From Arion vulgaris (Eukaryota > Mollusca > Gastropoda > Stylommatophora > Arionidae), in NCBI GenBank assembly GCA_020796225.1, contig CM036753.1, forward strand, positions 5,885,001 to 5,949,000: 64,000 nucleotides of DNA, read 5' to 3'. The translations under genes were made by a program, and so were the position numbers. The number at the start of each line of letters is the position of its first letter. The stretch's first letter is position 1. The notes beneath the pieces were generated by a model. It searched no databases. It was not told the DNA's origin and saw only the letters and a list, made by a program, of their open reading frames with translations. Shown here in pieces: positions 44,775 to 55,947 of this stretch.

Positions 44775-46922
44775 ATGTTGTATTGTCTATTGTCTATTCC
44801 CAGTTGGAAGATGTAGTTGGCTGTCCACTCTTGCCGTTAAGTGTAGGGATGGGAGCTTTAATTTGCGTTCTAGGACTAGATGAGTCGCCCTTGTTGTGTT
44901 ATATCCGTGTTTATATAGTGTGGTCTTGATATTGTCTATCCATCTTTTCTTGGACTTCCCTTTGCTCTAGTACTCGATGTCTTTTATTGTATGCTGTTAT
45001 TGGTGGTTGGTTGTATTTCATTCTCATTAAATGTCCAAACCACTGCATTTCTTGTTTCGATGTATTCGATGCATGAAGTTATGCCCACTCTGCTTCTGAT
45101 GTCCTCATTTCGTAGTCTGTCTTTCCTGGTGACACCTACTGCCTTCCTCAAGCATTTCATTTCACACGTGGTGAGCTTTCTGTGGTGTGTTGTTTGTAAG
45201 TAGACCAAGTTTGGCACTGGTAACAAAGTGTTGGTAGGAAAATACTTTTTATCAACTGTCTTTTCACTTCCATCTTGATCTTTGGGTGTTGTACTAATGG
45301 TGCCAGCTGGTAGGCCACTGCATTTGCTTTTTGACATCTTGTCTCTATTTCTCTATCGAGTTATCCGTCCTCTGTGAAAATGCTGCCTAAATATTTTAAT
45401 TCAGAAACTTGCTTTACTCTGGTGTTATCTAATTGTATGTTTGCTTGGCTTGGTGTTCTGCTGATTTTCATGGTCTCGGTCTTTTGTTTGTTGATTTTCA
45501 TGTTGTACTTTTTACATGCTATTAGCAGTGAATTCACGTGATGTTGTAGATGATCTTCATCTTCATAGATTAAACTTTGGTCGTCCGCAAAAGCAATTCG
45601 TTGATTTGGTTGTTTAATTGGTCGTCGTGATCATTGTCTCTGTCAATAAGGTCTTTTTCGCACTGTGCCTCTTTCACTATTCTGTCTATATATATGTTGA
45701 AGAGAAGAGGTGAGAGCACACAACCCTATCTTACTCCTGATTTTGTTTCGAATGAGTCTGTCATTCCGTCTGTTGTTCTTACCACACTGTAGATATTTGT
45801 ATATATTGCTCTGATATTGTCTAACAGTTGTCCCTTGATCCTATAGTTTTCTAGTGTTTCCCATAGAATACTTCTATCTATTCTGTCTAATGCCTTTTCT
45901 TGATCGATGAATAATAAGTGTAGCTCTTGATTATATTCTATTGCTTTTTCATTCAGTTGTCTCAGAGTGAATAGAGCGTCTGTGCATCCCACTCCTCTTC
46001 TAAATCCAAACTGAGAGGGCTTATTTGTGGGTCAGCGATGTGTCTTATGCGCTGTCCTAATATTTTTGCGTATATATTACCAGTGTGGCTTAATAGTGAA
46101 ATGCCTCTGTATGTTTCGCATTCTCTTTTATTGCCTTTATTTTTCTATAATGGGACTATTACTGATTTTTGCCAGCCATCTGGAACTTTTCTTTCTGTCC
46201 AAGCTGCTGTGAATATACTATTTAACAATTTTACACCTATTTCTTTGCATGCTTTAATTGCTTCGTTGGGTATGCCATCTGCACCTGGTGATTTGTTTGT
46301 TCGGGCTGTTCTTTACTGCTGTTTCAATTTCTTGGATCAATATATATGGTTCTGTTTCTTCACTTTCCTTTGTTGTGTATATATATTCAGTTAATTTAGT
46401 AGGGTTGCAAAGTTCTTGAAAATATTCCTTCCATCTGGTCATTCTATCTTGTCTGTTGAGTAATGGTGTTCCTTCCTTACTATTTATGATAGTGGTAGGG
46501 TTGTAGCTATCGTCTCTCACTCTCATTGCCTTGACACTCTTAAAATATTCTCTCGGTTTTGTTCTACATAAGTCTATTAGATGTTCTCCATATTTGCACC
46601 AAGAGTTTTCTTTCTCTTTCTTGACTATTCTTTTCACCTCTCTTCTGGCTTAGACGTTTGTATATAGTCGTTATGGTTTTTAGATTTCAACCATGTTTGG
46701 AAGCAATGTTTCTTTCTTTTGTTTGTGTCTCTTCACTCCACCATGCTGTTTTTATGATGAGCTTTGGCTGGTCCTCTTGTGCCACACACTTTTAGTAAAT
46801 TGTTTGATATTTCAGGTTTTAAATACTTCCCATTCCTTCTCTATGTTATCAATTCTCTTGGGTAAGGTGTTGTAGATCTGGTTCATTTCTTGATATAATT
46901 CTTGATATTTCTTGTATTAACT
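44775..46922 (-). pseudogene. LINE-A2 reverse transcriptase region (best-preserved LINE)
   Basis: The minus strand reads from 46.92 kb: KEKENSWCKYGEHLIDLCRT (linker), GADGIPNEAIKACKEIG, WQKSVIVPL then a stop, ETYRGISLLSHTG (fingers), FGFRRGVGCTDALFTLRQ, LLFIDQEKALDRIDRSILWE (palm motif A), GVRQGCVLSPLLFNIYIDRI (motif B), IAFADDQSLIYEDEDH near 45.58 kb (motif C with both catalytic Asp), FKYLGSIFTEDG (thumb region), TCEMKCLRKAVGVTRKDRLR, and a basic KKRWIDNIK-like end. Several stops and frameshifts separate these. The endonuclease domain is absent, so it is 5'-truncated. The same C-terminus occurs at 3.0 and 53.8 kb. Confidence 0.9.
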
Positions 46923-48035
46923 TAGAAACTCAAAGTCACATAATTATACAAAATATATTTGTATATGTTATATGATGTTGCTTCAGTTCTACTTATACTC
47001 GACTGGCAACTGGTGCACACTATAAAGTAAGTTGTACAAATTACGATGGTAGCGTCGTGCTTCTGTGGACACAGTGCATATTTGATATAAGGTGTTTTTC
47101 TATTCCTTGACCTCAAGACAAACAAATCAGTCACTACTCTTGCGGATTGTGTACGGCATCAGTAATATCTCTGCAAATATGGCGCACGCACGCACACGCG
47201 TTCGATTCTGTACGTATCCGATTATCTTGTTCTTTGTTTAGATTGCCTTTAGTTTGCCATTTTATTTATTGCTCCCCTCATATTCCATTGTGTGAAAGTT
47301 TTAGTAATTAAACATATCACAAAGTGTTGTGTAGAAGCGTTATTATTACAACAAGATGATCCGAGTTCCATTATTGTATATATTATATTATTGTCGTTCC
47401 AAGAGAAAACTGTAACAAAACCATGTAACAAAGAAGAATTGTGAGAACATGAAGTAATATAATTGTACAAGATACAAAATCAAAGGTATTTATCAAGCAA
47501 AGAATACATGAACAACACAGGGGACAAGACCAGCAGTTCTATGTAACAGACATCATTGACACAATGAAACAATAGTTGTCTAACTAACCTAGGACGACGA
47601 AAATGTGTGACTAGAAACAAAGGAAGAAATAAATTGGCAAAATATTGATTGTTGACAATCTTAGAAATATGTATTTATGCGGTTGTCTCCCGTAATAATA
47701 TTTCTTCACTAATGTTTCACTCATTTTTACTATTTCTTTCTCAATGTTTCTTTCTATCTCTGAATCTTCCTCTTTCTGTCTCTGAATCTTCCTCTTTCTT
47801 CTTCTATCTAAATTCTCTACCTCTTCTGTCCATATCTGTTTCTTTTTGTTTATTAGATTCCAGTACACTCATCGTTGTGCTGCAAGTTTTTTTTAGTGCC
47901 ATGTTGCCTCCGTAGCTTCGGCGGATCCATGGTCTTTCTTCGGGGATTATTTCCTCTATTATTCTTATTTCTCAACCGCTGTTGTGTTTGACTAAAGTAA
48001 TCCTGTTTGCCATGCATGATTATGTATATTAGTCA
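46922..48035. other. No recognisable gene; polypyrimidine tract at 47.74-47.83 kb
   Basis: Includes a degenerate word GTATTTATCAAGCAAAGAA near 47.49 kb that may be a remnant of family P. The pyrimidine tract is CTTCCTCTTTCTGTCTCTG repeated twice. Confidence 0.4.
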
Positions 48036-48037
48036 AT

Positions 48038-48270
48038 GTTTTGGGATGTTCATGTCTTGTAGGAAAGTGGGATGAAAAGGGCTCAAGAAAGAAAGGACGA
48101 TCTAGGAAGACCCTGAATCGAACTTTGCTGAGAGAGGCAAGAAATATGGTTCTCAGTTCCATGGAGGAGATTGAGCGAGTTACCCAGGACAGAGTGGTAT
48201 GGAACAATTACTTGCAGGCCCTATGTAACGTATTACAAGGGGAATTATTAATAAAGGAAGACTCATAGGT
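48038..48270 (+). pseudogene. LINE-J reverse transcriptase C-terminus
   Basis: A 75-codon frame reads KGSRKKGRSRKTLNRTLL, then SSMEEIERVTQDRVVWNNYL and QALCNVLQGE, to a TAG stop. GRSRKTxxRTL...QDRxxW...ALC is the standard last segment of many non-LTR RT proteins. The RT core is absent. Confidence 0.78.
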
Positions 48271-48770
48271 GCGCAGTCTCTGTAAGCAGATATCGATGTA
48301 CATGTTTGCTCCGTTATCTGGGACAAGTTAGCTGACTACATACTCTAATCCTGTCTGTCAACAACTTCTCCTAACTTATGTAGTGATGGGGATTCAGAAA
48401 TAAGGCTGCTAGAATATATTAAATTAACAAAATGATGTCGCTTAATTATTCAGGACATTATTGAAGAACTCAGTCCACATTAATTATACAACAGTCGTTT
48501 TTGACTCCAGCATATGGGATTTTTTCTGATCCTTGTCTCCAACATGTCAAAGATAGTTTTTTCAGTAAAATTAATTACTTTATTCTTTCTGACAGTATTG
48601 TTTTTGTTTAGTCAGAAAGGTTTCTATATGTGAGGATTTCCACCGACACATCAATTGACAACATGACATTTTGACGACCAGGATTGCCTTGCTCTTCAAT
48701 CTAGATTCACTTAAACAGACTTCATTCCATTAGCTATATCTTAGATTCAAATCAAACGGATTAAATGTAT
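48270..48770. other. No recognisable feature
   Basis: Unique AT-rich sequence. Confidence 0.35.
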
Positions 48771-48774
48771 ATAC

Positions 48775-49030
48775 TGCCAGTGTGGTGCCGGGGACATCAA
48801 CGAAAGCAAAGAATAGTAACACTCCCACTTACAAGGCATGTCGTAAGAGGCGACTGATATAGGACCTAGGAAAGCTATCCTAGTTAATAAAAAGCATCGT
48901 AGAAATTGGACGTGCTGACCTACTTGTAGGCGCATAACTGGCACAACGTACAATCGCTCTTTGGCTCAGATCAAGCACAAAACTCACAAAGAGTGGTTAA
49001 CAAGTGGTCGATATGGAATGTTTAAAGAAG
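48775..49030 (+). mobile_element. SINE-F, near full length
   Basis: TGTGGTGCCGGGGACATCAA, then AGGCATGTCGTAAGAGGCGA, CTTGTAGGCGCATAACTGGC and GTTAACAAGTGGTCGATATG, ending in AAAGAAGAAGACG. Best plus-strand F copy. Confidence 0.85.
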
Positions 49031-49394
49031 AAGACGTAGAATATCTTGACGTTGTTTGTTATTGACTTTTGTTTCAACCAAAGTCATATCACTTCAGAGA
49101 GTTTCATAGGTGTTCAATATCACCCAGTAAATCTTGTAGAATATACATGATGATGGTTCCCGTTTCTCGCTTGTTCAACACACTGCTCAAGAAGCTTCTC
49201 AGATGAACGTGACTTTTGATCTTGCAGTGATGATAAAGCGACACATTGCAAAAGACATACTACTGGTACAGAGATGGCAATATAATTACCACACAAATAC
49301 ATGAATATTATGCAACTAAATCAAGATTGAATAAACATCACTAAAATATTCAGTCACAATTGTTTTTCAGCTATGTTTTTGTTTTCAAAACTCT

Positions 49395-49560
49395 ATGAAT
49401 TCAGGCGTAGTCTTGGCACCGAATACAGCACCTTTTATGTTTACATGAAGATTTCCTTTTGGGTCACCAGTGTCCTTCGCCATTCAGACGTTCCTAGCTC
49501 CGACTTCAGATACACATGCAATTTAGATACATAAGTGTTGTGACAAAGCTTACAGCTTGT
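49395..49560 (+). mobile_element. Family L copy
   Basis: GAATTCAGGCGTAGTCTTGG, CACCAGTGTCCTTCGCCATT and CGACTTCAGATACACATGCA. It runs straight into the 39-bp array. Confidence 0.6.
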
Positions 49561-51045
49561 GTACGTGAGTGAGGCATGGACAGTGCTCACCATCTTAGTG
49601 TACGTCAGTGAGACATAGACAGTGCTCACCACCGTAGTGTACGTCAGTGAGACATAGACAGTGCTCACCATCTTAGTGTACATCAGTGAGACATAGATAG
49701 TGCTCACCACCTTAGTGTACGTCAGTAAGGCATAGATAGTGCTCACCATCTTAGTGTACGTCAGTGAGGCATAGATAGTGCTCACCATCTTAGTGTACGT
49801 CAGTAAGGCATAGACAGTGCTCACCATCTTAGTGTACGTCAGTGAGACATAGATAGTGCTCACCATCTTAGTGTACGTCAGTGAGGCATAGACAGTGCTC
49901 ACCATCTTAGTGTACGTCAGTGAGGCATAGACAGTGCTCACCACCGTAGTGTACGTCAGTGAGACATAGACAGTGCTCACCACCGTAGTGTACGTCAGTA
50001 AGGCATAGATAGTGCTCACCATCTTAGTGTACGTCAGTGAGACATAGACAGTGCTCACCATCTTAGTGTACGTCAGTAAGGCATAGATAGTGCTCACCAT
50101 CTTAGTGTACGTCAGTGAGACATAGACAGTGTTCACCATCTTAGTGTACGTCAGTGAGGCATAGACAGTGCTCACCATCTTAGTGTACGTCAGTAAGGCA
50201 TAGATAGTGCTCACCATCTTAGTGTACGTCAGTGAGGCATAGACAGTGCTCACCATCTTAGTGTACGTCAGTGAGACATAGACAGTGCTCACCATCTTAG
50301 TGTACGTCAGTGAGGCATAGACAGTGCTCACCATCTTAGTGTACGTCAGTAAGGCATAGATAGTGCTCACCATCTTAGTGTACGTCAGTGAGGCATAGAC
50401 AGTGCTCACCATCTTAGTGTACGTCAGTGAGACATAGACAGTGCTCACCATCTTAGTGTACGTCAGTAAGGCATAGACAGTGCTCACCATCTTAGTGTAC
50501 GTCAGTGAGACATAGACAGTGTTCACCACCGTAGTGTACGTCAGTGAGACATAGATAGTGCTCACCACCGTAGTGTACGTCAGTGAGGCATGAACAGTCT
50601 GTGTATACTTGTAGTTTGGATACCTAAGTGTTGTAACAAAACTTACAGTTTACTGGGCGATAGTGCTCACCACCTTTAGTTTACAGAGTCTATTGAGGCA
50701 TAGTGTGCTCGCCATTTAGAGTTGTCACTTCAGATGAGCATGGACATTAGATACATCTTAGTGTGACGCTACAGTGAAGCATGATTAGTGCTCACCACTT
50801 AGTGTACGTCAGTGAACATAGAAGTGCTCACCATCTGTAGTGTACGTCAGTGAAAACATAGACAGTGCTCACCATCTTAGTGTACGTCAGTGAGGCATGA
50901 ACAGTCTGTGTATACTTGTAGTTTGGATACCTAAGTGTTGTAACAAAACTTACAGTTTACTGGGCGATAGTGCTCACCACCTTAGTGTACGTCAGTGAGA
51001 CATAGACAGTGCTCATCACCGTAGTGTACGTCAGTGAGACATGGA
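49560..51045. repeat. Minisatellite, 39-bp unit, about 30 copies
   Basis: Unit TGCTCACCATCTTAGTGTAC plus GTCAGTGAGGCATAGACAG. Four dimorphic sites (ATC/ACC, GAGA/GAGG/AAGG, ACAG/ATAG). Regular to 50.58 kb, then disrupted. A 375-codon minus-strand frame is an artefact of the 13-codon unit. Confidence 0.95.
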
Positions 51046-51885
51046 AGGACTAGTCTGTGACATGAAAAGTCTGTAGAAAATGCAAAAATCGAAACCACTT
51101 CCATACATTTTCAAAATGAAATGTCACATCACAATCCAGATACCGTAGTTCTCATGAGAGTCAAGATTTCAAGTCTCCAAATTTGATAGCAGAAGACCCA
51201 GGTGAGCTGGATTTATCCCTTCGCGCGGATGTCCTAACAAAAGCATCCATAGATAGATGTTGTATAGCAAACTCGATGAGAAACGATAGGTTGATGAACA
51301 GGAAACAAGTTTCACATCTACTCATAAAGTGTCTCTAAAATGCTTCGATATATATATATATATTCAACATTCTGTGGTCTTCCTGGGATCGCCAAATGGG
51401 TCACTGCGACAACACAAGAGGCACTCACGTAGCTGAGAATCGTCTTAATGTTGAGACACAGAGAAAATGAACTGCGCATAACAAAAAACATACACCCACA
51501 TTTTTAAGTCTGACCAAGCCTGGGGTAAAGTAATAAATGCATTTAATTATTTCACTTTAAAGTCACCTCTACATACATCAGAGAGATGGAACGCCTGCGG
51601 CTGTTATCATCATAGCTTGCGATAGAATGCTATTATTTCTTCACAAAGACAACAATTTGAACGACCTAAATTTGTTATCTAATGAACTCTCATTATACGA
51701 CAATCTACATAACAATGCTTTCTGGAAGTATCAATTTTTCAATAAGCCACCTCAGGAACCAAAACATATAAACACAAAATGATTGACAAGATCTAATTTA
51801 TGATTTTTGTCTATAATTGTTTGTATAGTATAAAACAAGATGAGAATAATGAAGAGTGTTTTGTAAGAACCACAGGGAAGCAGCT
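51045..51885. other. No recognisable feature
   Basis: Unique sequence. A short TA tract lies at 51.35 kb. Confidence 0.35.
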
Positions 51886-51887
51886 AT

Positions 51888-51998
51888 AGTATGAAAATGA
51901 AAATCCTGGCATATCCTAAAGGACGTAGCCATCAACCATAGTAAATGAGCCGTTGATTTTCTAGGCACCACTTATACGTTCAGTAGTTGCCATTACTT
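51888..51998 (-). mobile_element. SINE-N fragment
   Basis: CCTGGCATATCCTAAAGGAC and TAGGCACCACTTATACGTTC match the N body at 21.40-21.52 kb on the opposite strand. Uninterrupted where the 43.2 kb copy has an insertion. Confidence 0.7.
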
Positions 51999-52530
51999 TT
52001 TAACAAGTATAGACAAGTACATGTATAAAATAGAGCAGGTAACACTGAACATTCTGATATGTGAGACAGTGCTTAAAATACGAAACATATAACATATTTT
52101 GTTTGATCCCCTCAATTATAAATGTAGTTCTAGAACATGATGGTAACAACTCTGTTTTGGTGTAATTGTACTAAGAGTTAAAGACAGTACCATCACAATA
52201 AAGAGAATAAAAAATGGTCAGTTAACAAAGACGGCAGATGAACAGCGGTCGCAGAGAGTTTCTTTACAAAAGAATGTTACTAATCCATAATAAACAGATA
52301 TACTGCTAATAAAGGGAATAAACAGGGAATAAACAGTTCACAAAGAAGCTTTATTACACATCACACGCGGAAGAAATAACATTTTTTGTTTCTTATTTTC
52401 ATAGTTATATTTTTTTAGTGATGTGATGTTACGTGTCGGTTTAGAACATGTTATGGCAAATTCAATATTTATTTTAAAACAAATAGAAAGACAGAGACAT
52501 AAGGACGGGAAATTTGAGACAGTTACTGCT
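51998..52530. other. No recognisable feature
   Basis: AT-rich unique sequence leading into the 29-bp array. Confidence 0.35.
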
Positions 52531-52534
52531 GTCC

Positions 52535-52892
52535 ACTAGTAGCTCTTTGGGACTCTGCTGCCTACTAGTAGCTCTCTGGGACTCTGCTGCCTACTAGTAG
52601 CTCTCTGGGACTCTGCTGCCTACTAGTAGCTCTCTGGGACTCTGCTGCCTACTAGTAGCTCTCTGGGACTCTGCTGCCTACAGTACTCACCTGGAGACTT
52701 TGTGCTTACATAGTTTTTTTTGATGGAGACTCTAGCTGCTCTATAACTAGAAAGCTCTCTGAGGACTCTGCGTCTTCCTCTGGGACTCTGCTGTCCACTA
52801 GTAGCTCTCTGGGACTCTGCTGCCTACTAGTAGCTCTCTGGGACTCTGCTGCCTACTAGTAGCTTTCTGGGACTCTGCTGCCTACTAGTAGC
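52535..52892. repeat. Minisatellite, 29-bp unit, about 11 copies
   Basis: Unit CTACTAGTAGCTCTCTGGGA plus CTCTGCTGC. The middle (52.68-52.79 kb) is disrupted. Confidence 0.93.
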
Positions 52893-53565
52893 CCGACTCT
52901 TGAGTCGATTTTTGGGAAGGTTGAAAATGGAAGGCTGCAAAATGAGTGGATGTTGTCGATATAAGTCTTCAACTTCTATTTGCTTACGGTACGAGAGGAA
53001 TTATTATTATTATATGTGATATCATTATCATATGTTTAACCGCTATAAGTTGGTAACTGCAACTCTTGGTTATATTGACTCTCATAACGTCATCACTAAA
53101 CATAAACTGCTTTGTTCTGATGTATGGATTACATTTGCTTACAGCCAGATTTCTTGTCGAAGAACCTCATTAGTGTTTCAGCTGTCCTTATCATTCTTAG
53201 CATTCATATGCCAATCTAGATCTCTATAGCTTCCAGTGACATTTCTAGATATTTATTGATCTTTACATAACTCATTATCGGTACCCTGTAGTCAGGAATA
53301 GCTCTATGTCTTACTGAGGCCGGATGTTTCCTTCTCTACAACACTGTTTTATGTTTTTATTTTCTCTTCTTTATCTTGAAGTTCTGGTTTGTTTTATTCT
53401 TTTTATAATATTAATGTTCATTTTCTTGGTCATTTAGTTTGTCTATACGGTAAAATGATGAAGAATCTTGCACACTACATTGTTGCTGATTTATTGCTTT
53501 TTAGTTATTGGGTACTGAACGGCTTTACATCATTTCGTGCAGACCCATAGGTGCTTAGTCTTCCC
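52892..53565. other. No recognisable feature
   Basis: Unique AT-rich sequence. A 65-codon plus-strand frame shows no domain. Confidence 0.35.
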
Positions 53566-53569
53566 GATC

Positions 53570-54065
53570 AAATGTTGAAGGGCATCCATATTGATGATTT
53601 CTGTGGCTTGATGGTTAAAAATACTTCTCTCTCTGCCCCTCAACTATCTAGCTCTACTTATATATTGTCTATTGTTTGTTCCCAGGTGATGCTGAAATTG
53701 GTTGTCTACTCTTGCGGTTAAGCGTAGGGGTGTGAACTTTAATTTGTGTTTCATGGACAGATGAGTCGTCCTTGTTGTGTTTTATCCGTGTTTATTTAGT
53801 GTGGTCTTGATATTGTCTATCTCTTGATATTGATATTGTCTATCCATCTTTTTATTGGTCTTCCCTTGGCTATAGTACCTGATCTATTTTTATTGTATAC
53901 TGTTATTGGTGATTGTACTTGTACAACGTGTAATTCCAAACTTCCTAAATTGCTGTATTGATTCAATGCCAATTTTAGTGTCCTCATCCAGCAGAAGGTC
54001 GCCAAGAGACACTTATCCATCCTAAACTCTCCCAACAATCGATGCTTTCGATGCAAGCATTTCCT
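53570..54065 (-). pseudogene. LINE-A2 3' end fragment
   Basis: The minus strand has KGRPIKRWIDNI and, upstream, a segment shared with composite K (GATGAGGACACTAAAAT on the minus strand). Plus-strand words TGAGTCGTCCTTGTTGTGTT and TTAGTGTGGTCTTGATATTG match the 3' end of the 44.8 kb copy. TTGATATTGTCTATC is duplicated near 53.81-53.85 kb. Confidence 0.75.
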
Positions 54066-54274
54066 CTATCTTGTTGTCGCGAACACCCGCGTGACCAGGA
54101 CAGTAGATCGATGCGTGTCTGATTGAAGTCTATGTCTACACATTCTATGTTTCAGTTTCTGTGTTGAATATCTTCATTGCACTTAGAACATGTTGAGTTC
54201 TTCTGTACTCCTACTCATGCTTCTATACTACATTTTATACATGTTTTATGATTTGTTTATACTGAAAATGTTAT

Positions 54275-54480
54275 TTTGTCGTCACACTGTTACTGGGCTG
54301 ATGCCCATTGTCGTGGTTTTCTAATTTGTCTTGCGCTGCTCTTATGGCTTGGATGATAGTTATTGTTGTTGTTTAGAGGATTCTGCTATGTCATCTTTCC
54401 ATCTTTTCGTAGTCTTTCTCTCTTCTTCTTTCGTAATCTTCTGTTGTAGAAGACACTGTATTAAGTAGAGTTATTTTTAA
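54275..54480 (-). pseudogene. LINE-A1 3' end fragment
   Basis: TTTTGTCGTCACACTGTTAC and TTGTCTTGCGCTGCTCTTAT on the plus strand are A1 terminal words. About as long as the 13.5 kb copy and likewise followed by LINE-J. Confidence 0.7.
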
Positions 54481-54499
54481 GCCTAGTTCCATATCTATA

Positions 54500-54720
54500 A
54501 ATATCCTTTTCGTGTCCTGTTTGACATATGAGCCTTTAACAATAGATTTCAATTGTTACAATTCTATCACCACAATTCTACCACCACTCTACCCATTGTT
54601 TCTAACATTGAGACCACAATCTTTCAAATCTCTTTCTAGATTTCTTCTCCATGTTTCTATAGCACGTCCTGACATTCTGTTTCCATATGCTGTCATTCAG
54701 AAAGCTGTCAAAGTCAATGT
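54500..54720 (-). pseudogene. LINE-J reverse transcriptase C-terminal scrap
   Basis: The minus strand reads AIETWRRNLERDLKDCGLNV, the expected C-terminal segment. The A1-then-J arrangement is the same as at 13.37-13.76 kb, so the two may be parts of one element. Confidence 0.65.
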
Positions 54721-54844
54721 CACTACTGGCATACAATATACATGCGTAAACCATCTATATCTTGTCTTTGTAATAATAGTCTTCAACGATCAACTATTCC
54801 CCGTGTCAGTCGATATTTGTATGTACATATGATCACAGAGTTAT

Positions 54845-55078
54845 TATTTGCTTGACTTATTTCTCGTTTTAGTGGAGCGTCTGATAGAATGGATTAGAGT
54901 GTAGCTCCCATGCAGGAGACCCGAGATCATCGACGGTAAAGCCACTGAGTTTTTTTCAGTCGAGGGCATGTAGAAAACATCCCAAGCTGAACAGTTTCGA
55001 GGCAACTGCACAAGCCATGCCGTCATTAAATTCTATAGATTCATATCCCTCCTGTCCACATCATCAAGGTGCATATTC
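54845..55078 (+). mobile_element. SINE-T copy
   Basis: Head GTGGAGCGTCTGATAGAATG and a degenerate B box (GGAGACCCGAGATCA), then body words CTGAACAGTTTCGAGG and CATTAAATTCTATAGATTCA. Collinear with 28.43 kb. Confidence 0.6.
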
Positions 55079-55079
55079 T

Positions 55080-55540
55080 TTATAGGACGTTGTTCTCTTT
55101 GCAGCGCATCTGAAATTCATTCTGTCTCTAGCCAGTTCACCCACTTCGTCGATGGTCATATTCATGGTTTCTTTAATATCATGTAGCCATCTTCTTCTTG
55201 GTCTGCCTCTGCGTTCTAGGCCATCTCCAGATATAATTTTGTTCTCTCCATGTCATCGTGAAGCTTAATATGACCAAACTATCTAATTTTTCTGTATAGT
55301 TTGTTGTTTATCAGCCAATTGTCTTTAACATTCAGTTCTTTTAGGACATCAGTGTTCTTTCTTTTTTGCTGTCCATGGTATTCGTAGAATCTATCTGTAC
55401 CATTTAGTTTCGAAGGACTACATTTTTGTTCTTGTTTTTTGTGTAATAGTCCATGATTCACAACCATAAGTTTAACTTCTTGATTGCTATTGCCAATCTT
55501 CTTGAGATCTCTTTGGAGCAGTCGGCGTTTGTTGGTCCTG
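55080..55540 (-). pseudogene. RTE-B2 reverse transcriptase C-terminal fragment
   Basis: The minus strand reads VVNHGLLHKKQEQKCSPSKL, NVKDNWLINNKLYRKIR, then past a stop FGHIKLHDDMERTKLYLEMA and a region with WVNWLETE. The FGHIK-H-ME order follows RTE-B, but the copy is diverged, so a separate subfamily is likely. A SINE-T-like 3' end (CTGTCCTACACCTTCC) follows at 55.54-55.58 kb, which may mean the LINE entered a SINE-T. Confidence 0.7.
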
Positions 55541-55579
55541 TCCTACACCTTCCAAATGCGGTATTAGGGCAGTAACGAC

Positions 55580-55945
55580 AGCTTTTAATTTTTTGTTGGG
55601 GGTGGTGGGGGTTTAATTCACCGTTTTTCAAAAAGATGTAGGAATGGTTGTTAGTCTGAATAGTTCATTACAGATTGTTTATTATAAATAGATTGTTTAT
55701 TATATAAGCTAAACGATTTCAAGACGAAGGATTTACTTCACTGCACATGGTTTTTTTTTCCATATCATTTATTACCACAACTCAAAAATGGCACAGTAAC
55801 TCCATAGCTCCCGCGACAATCCTAACCATCTCCAAAATAAAGTGTACTTGTCGCGGTTCGGATTCCTACCAGCAATCTTTAGAACGCGAGACAAGCGGCT
55901 TGACTCCTTTGTCAGAAACATCTCCATACTATCAACGTTCTTCAA
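55580..55945. other. No recognisable feature
   Basis: Unique sequence up to the 20-bp array. Confidence 0.35.
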
Positions 55946-55947
55946 CT

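Noticed and set aside
49441..50568. 375-residue protein of 13-residue repeats
   Set aside because: Artefact of a 39-bp unit on the minus strand. Only the last few dozen residues lie outside the array.
53032..53229. 65-codon plus-strand gene
   Set aside because: No domain, no neighbouring exon signals, and length expected by chance in AT-rich DNA.
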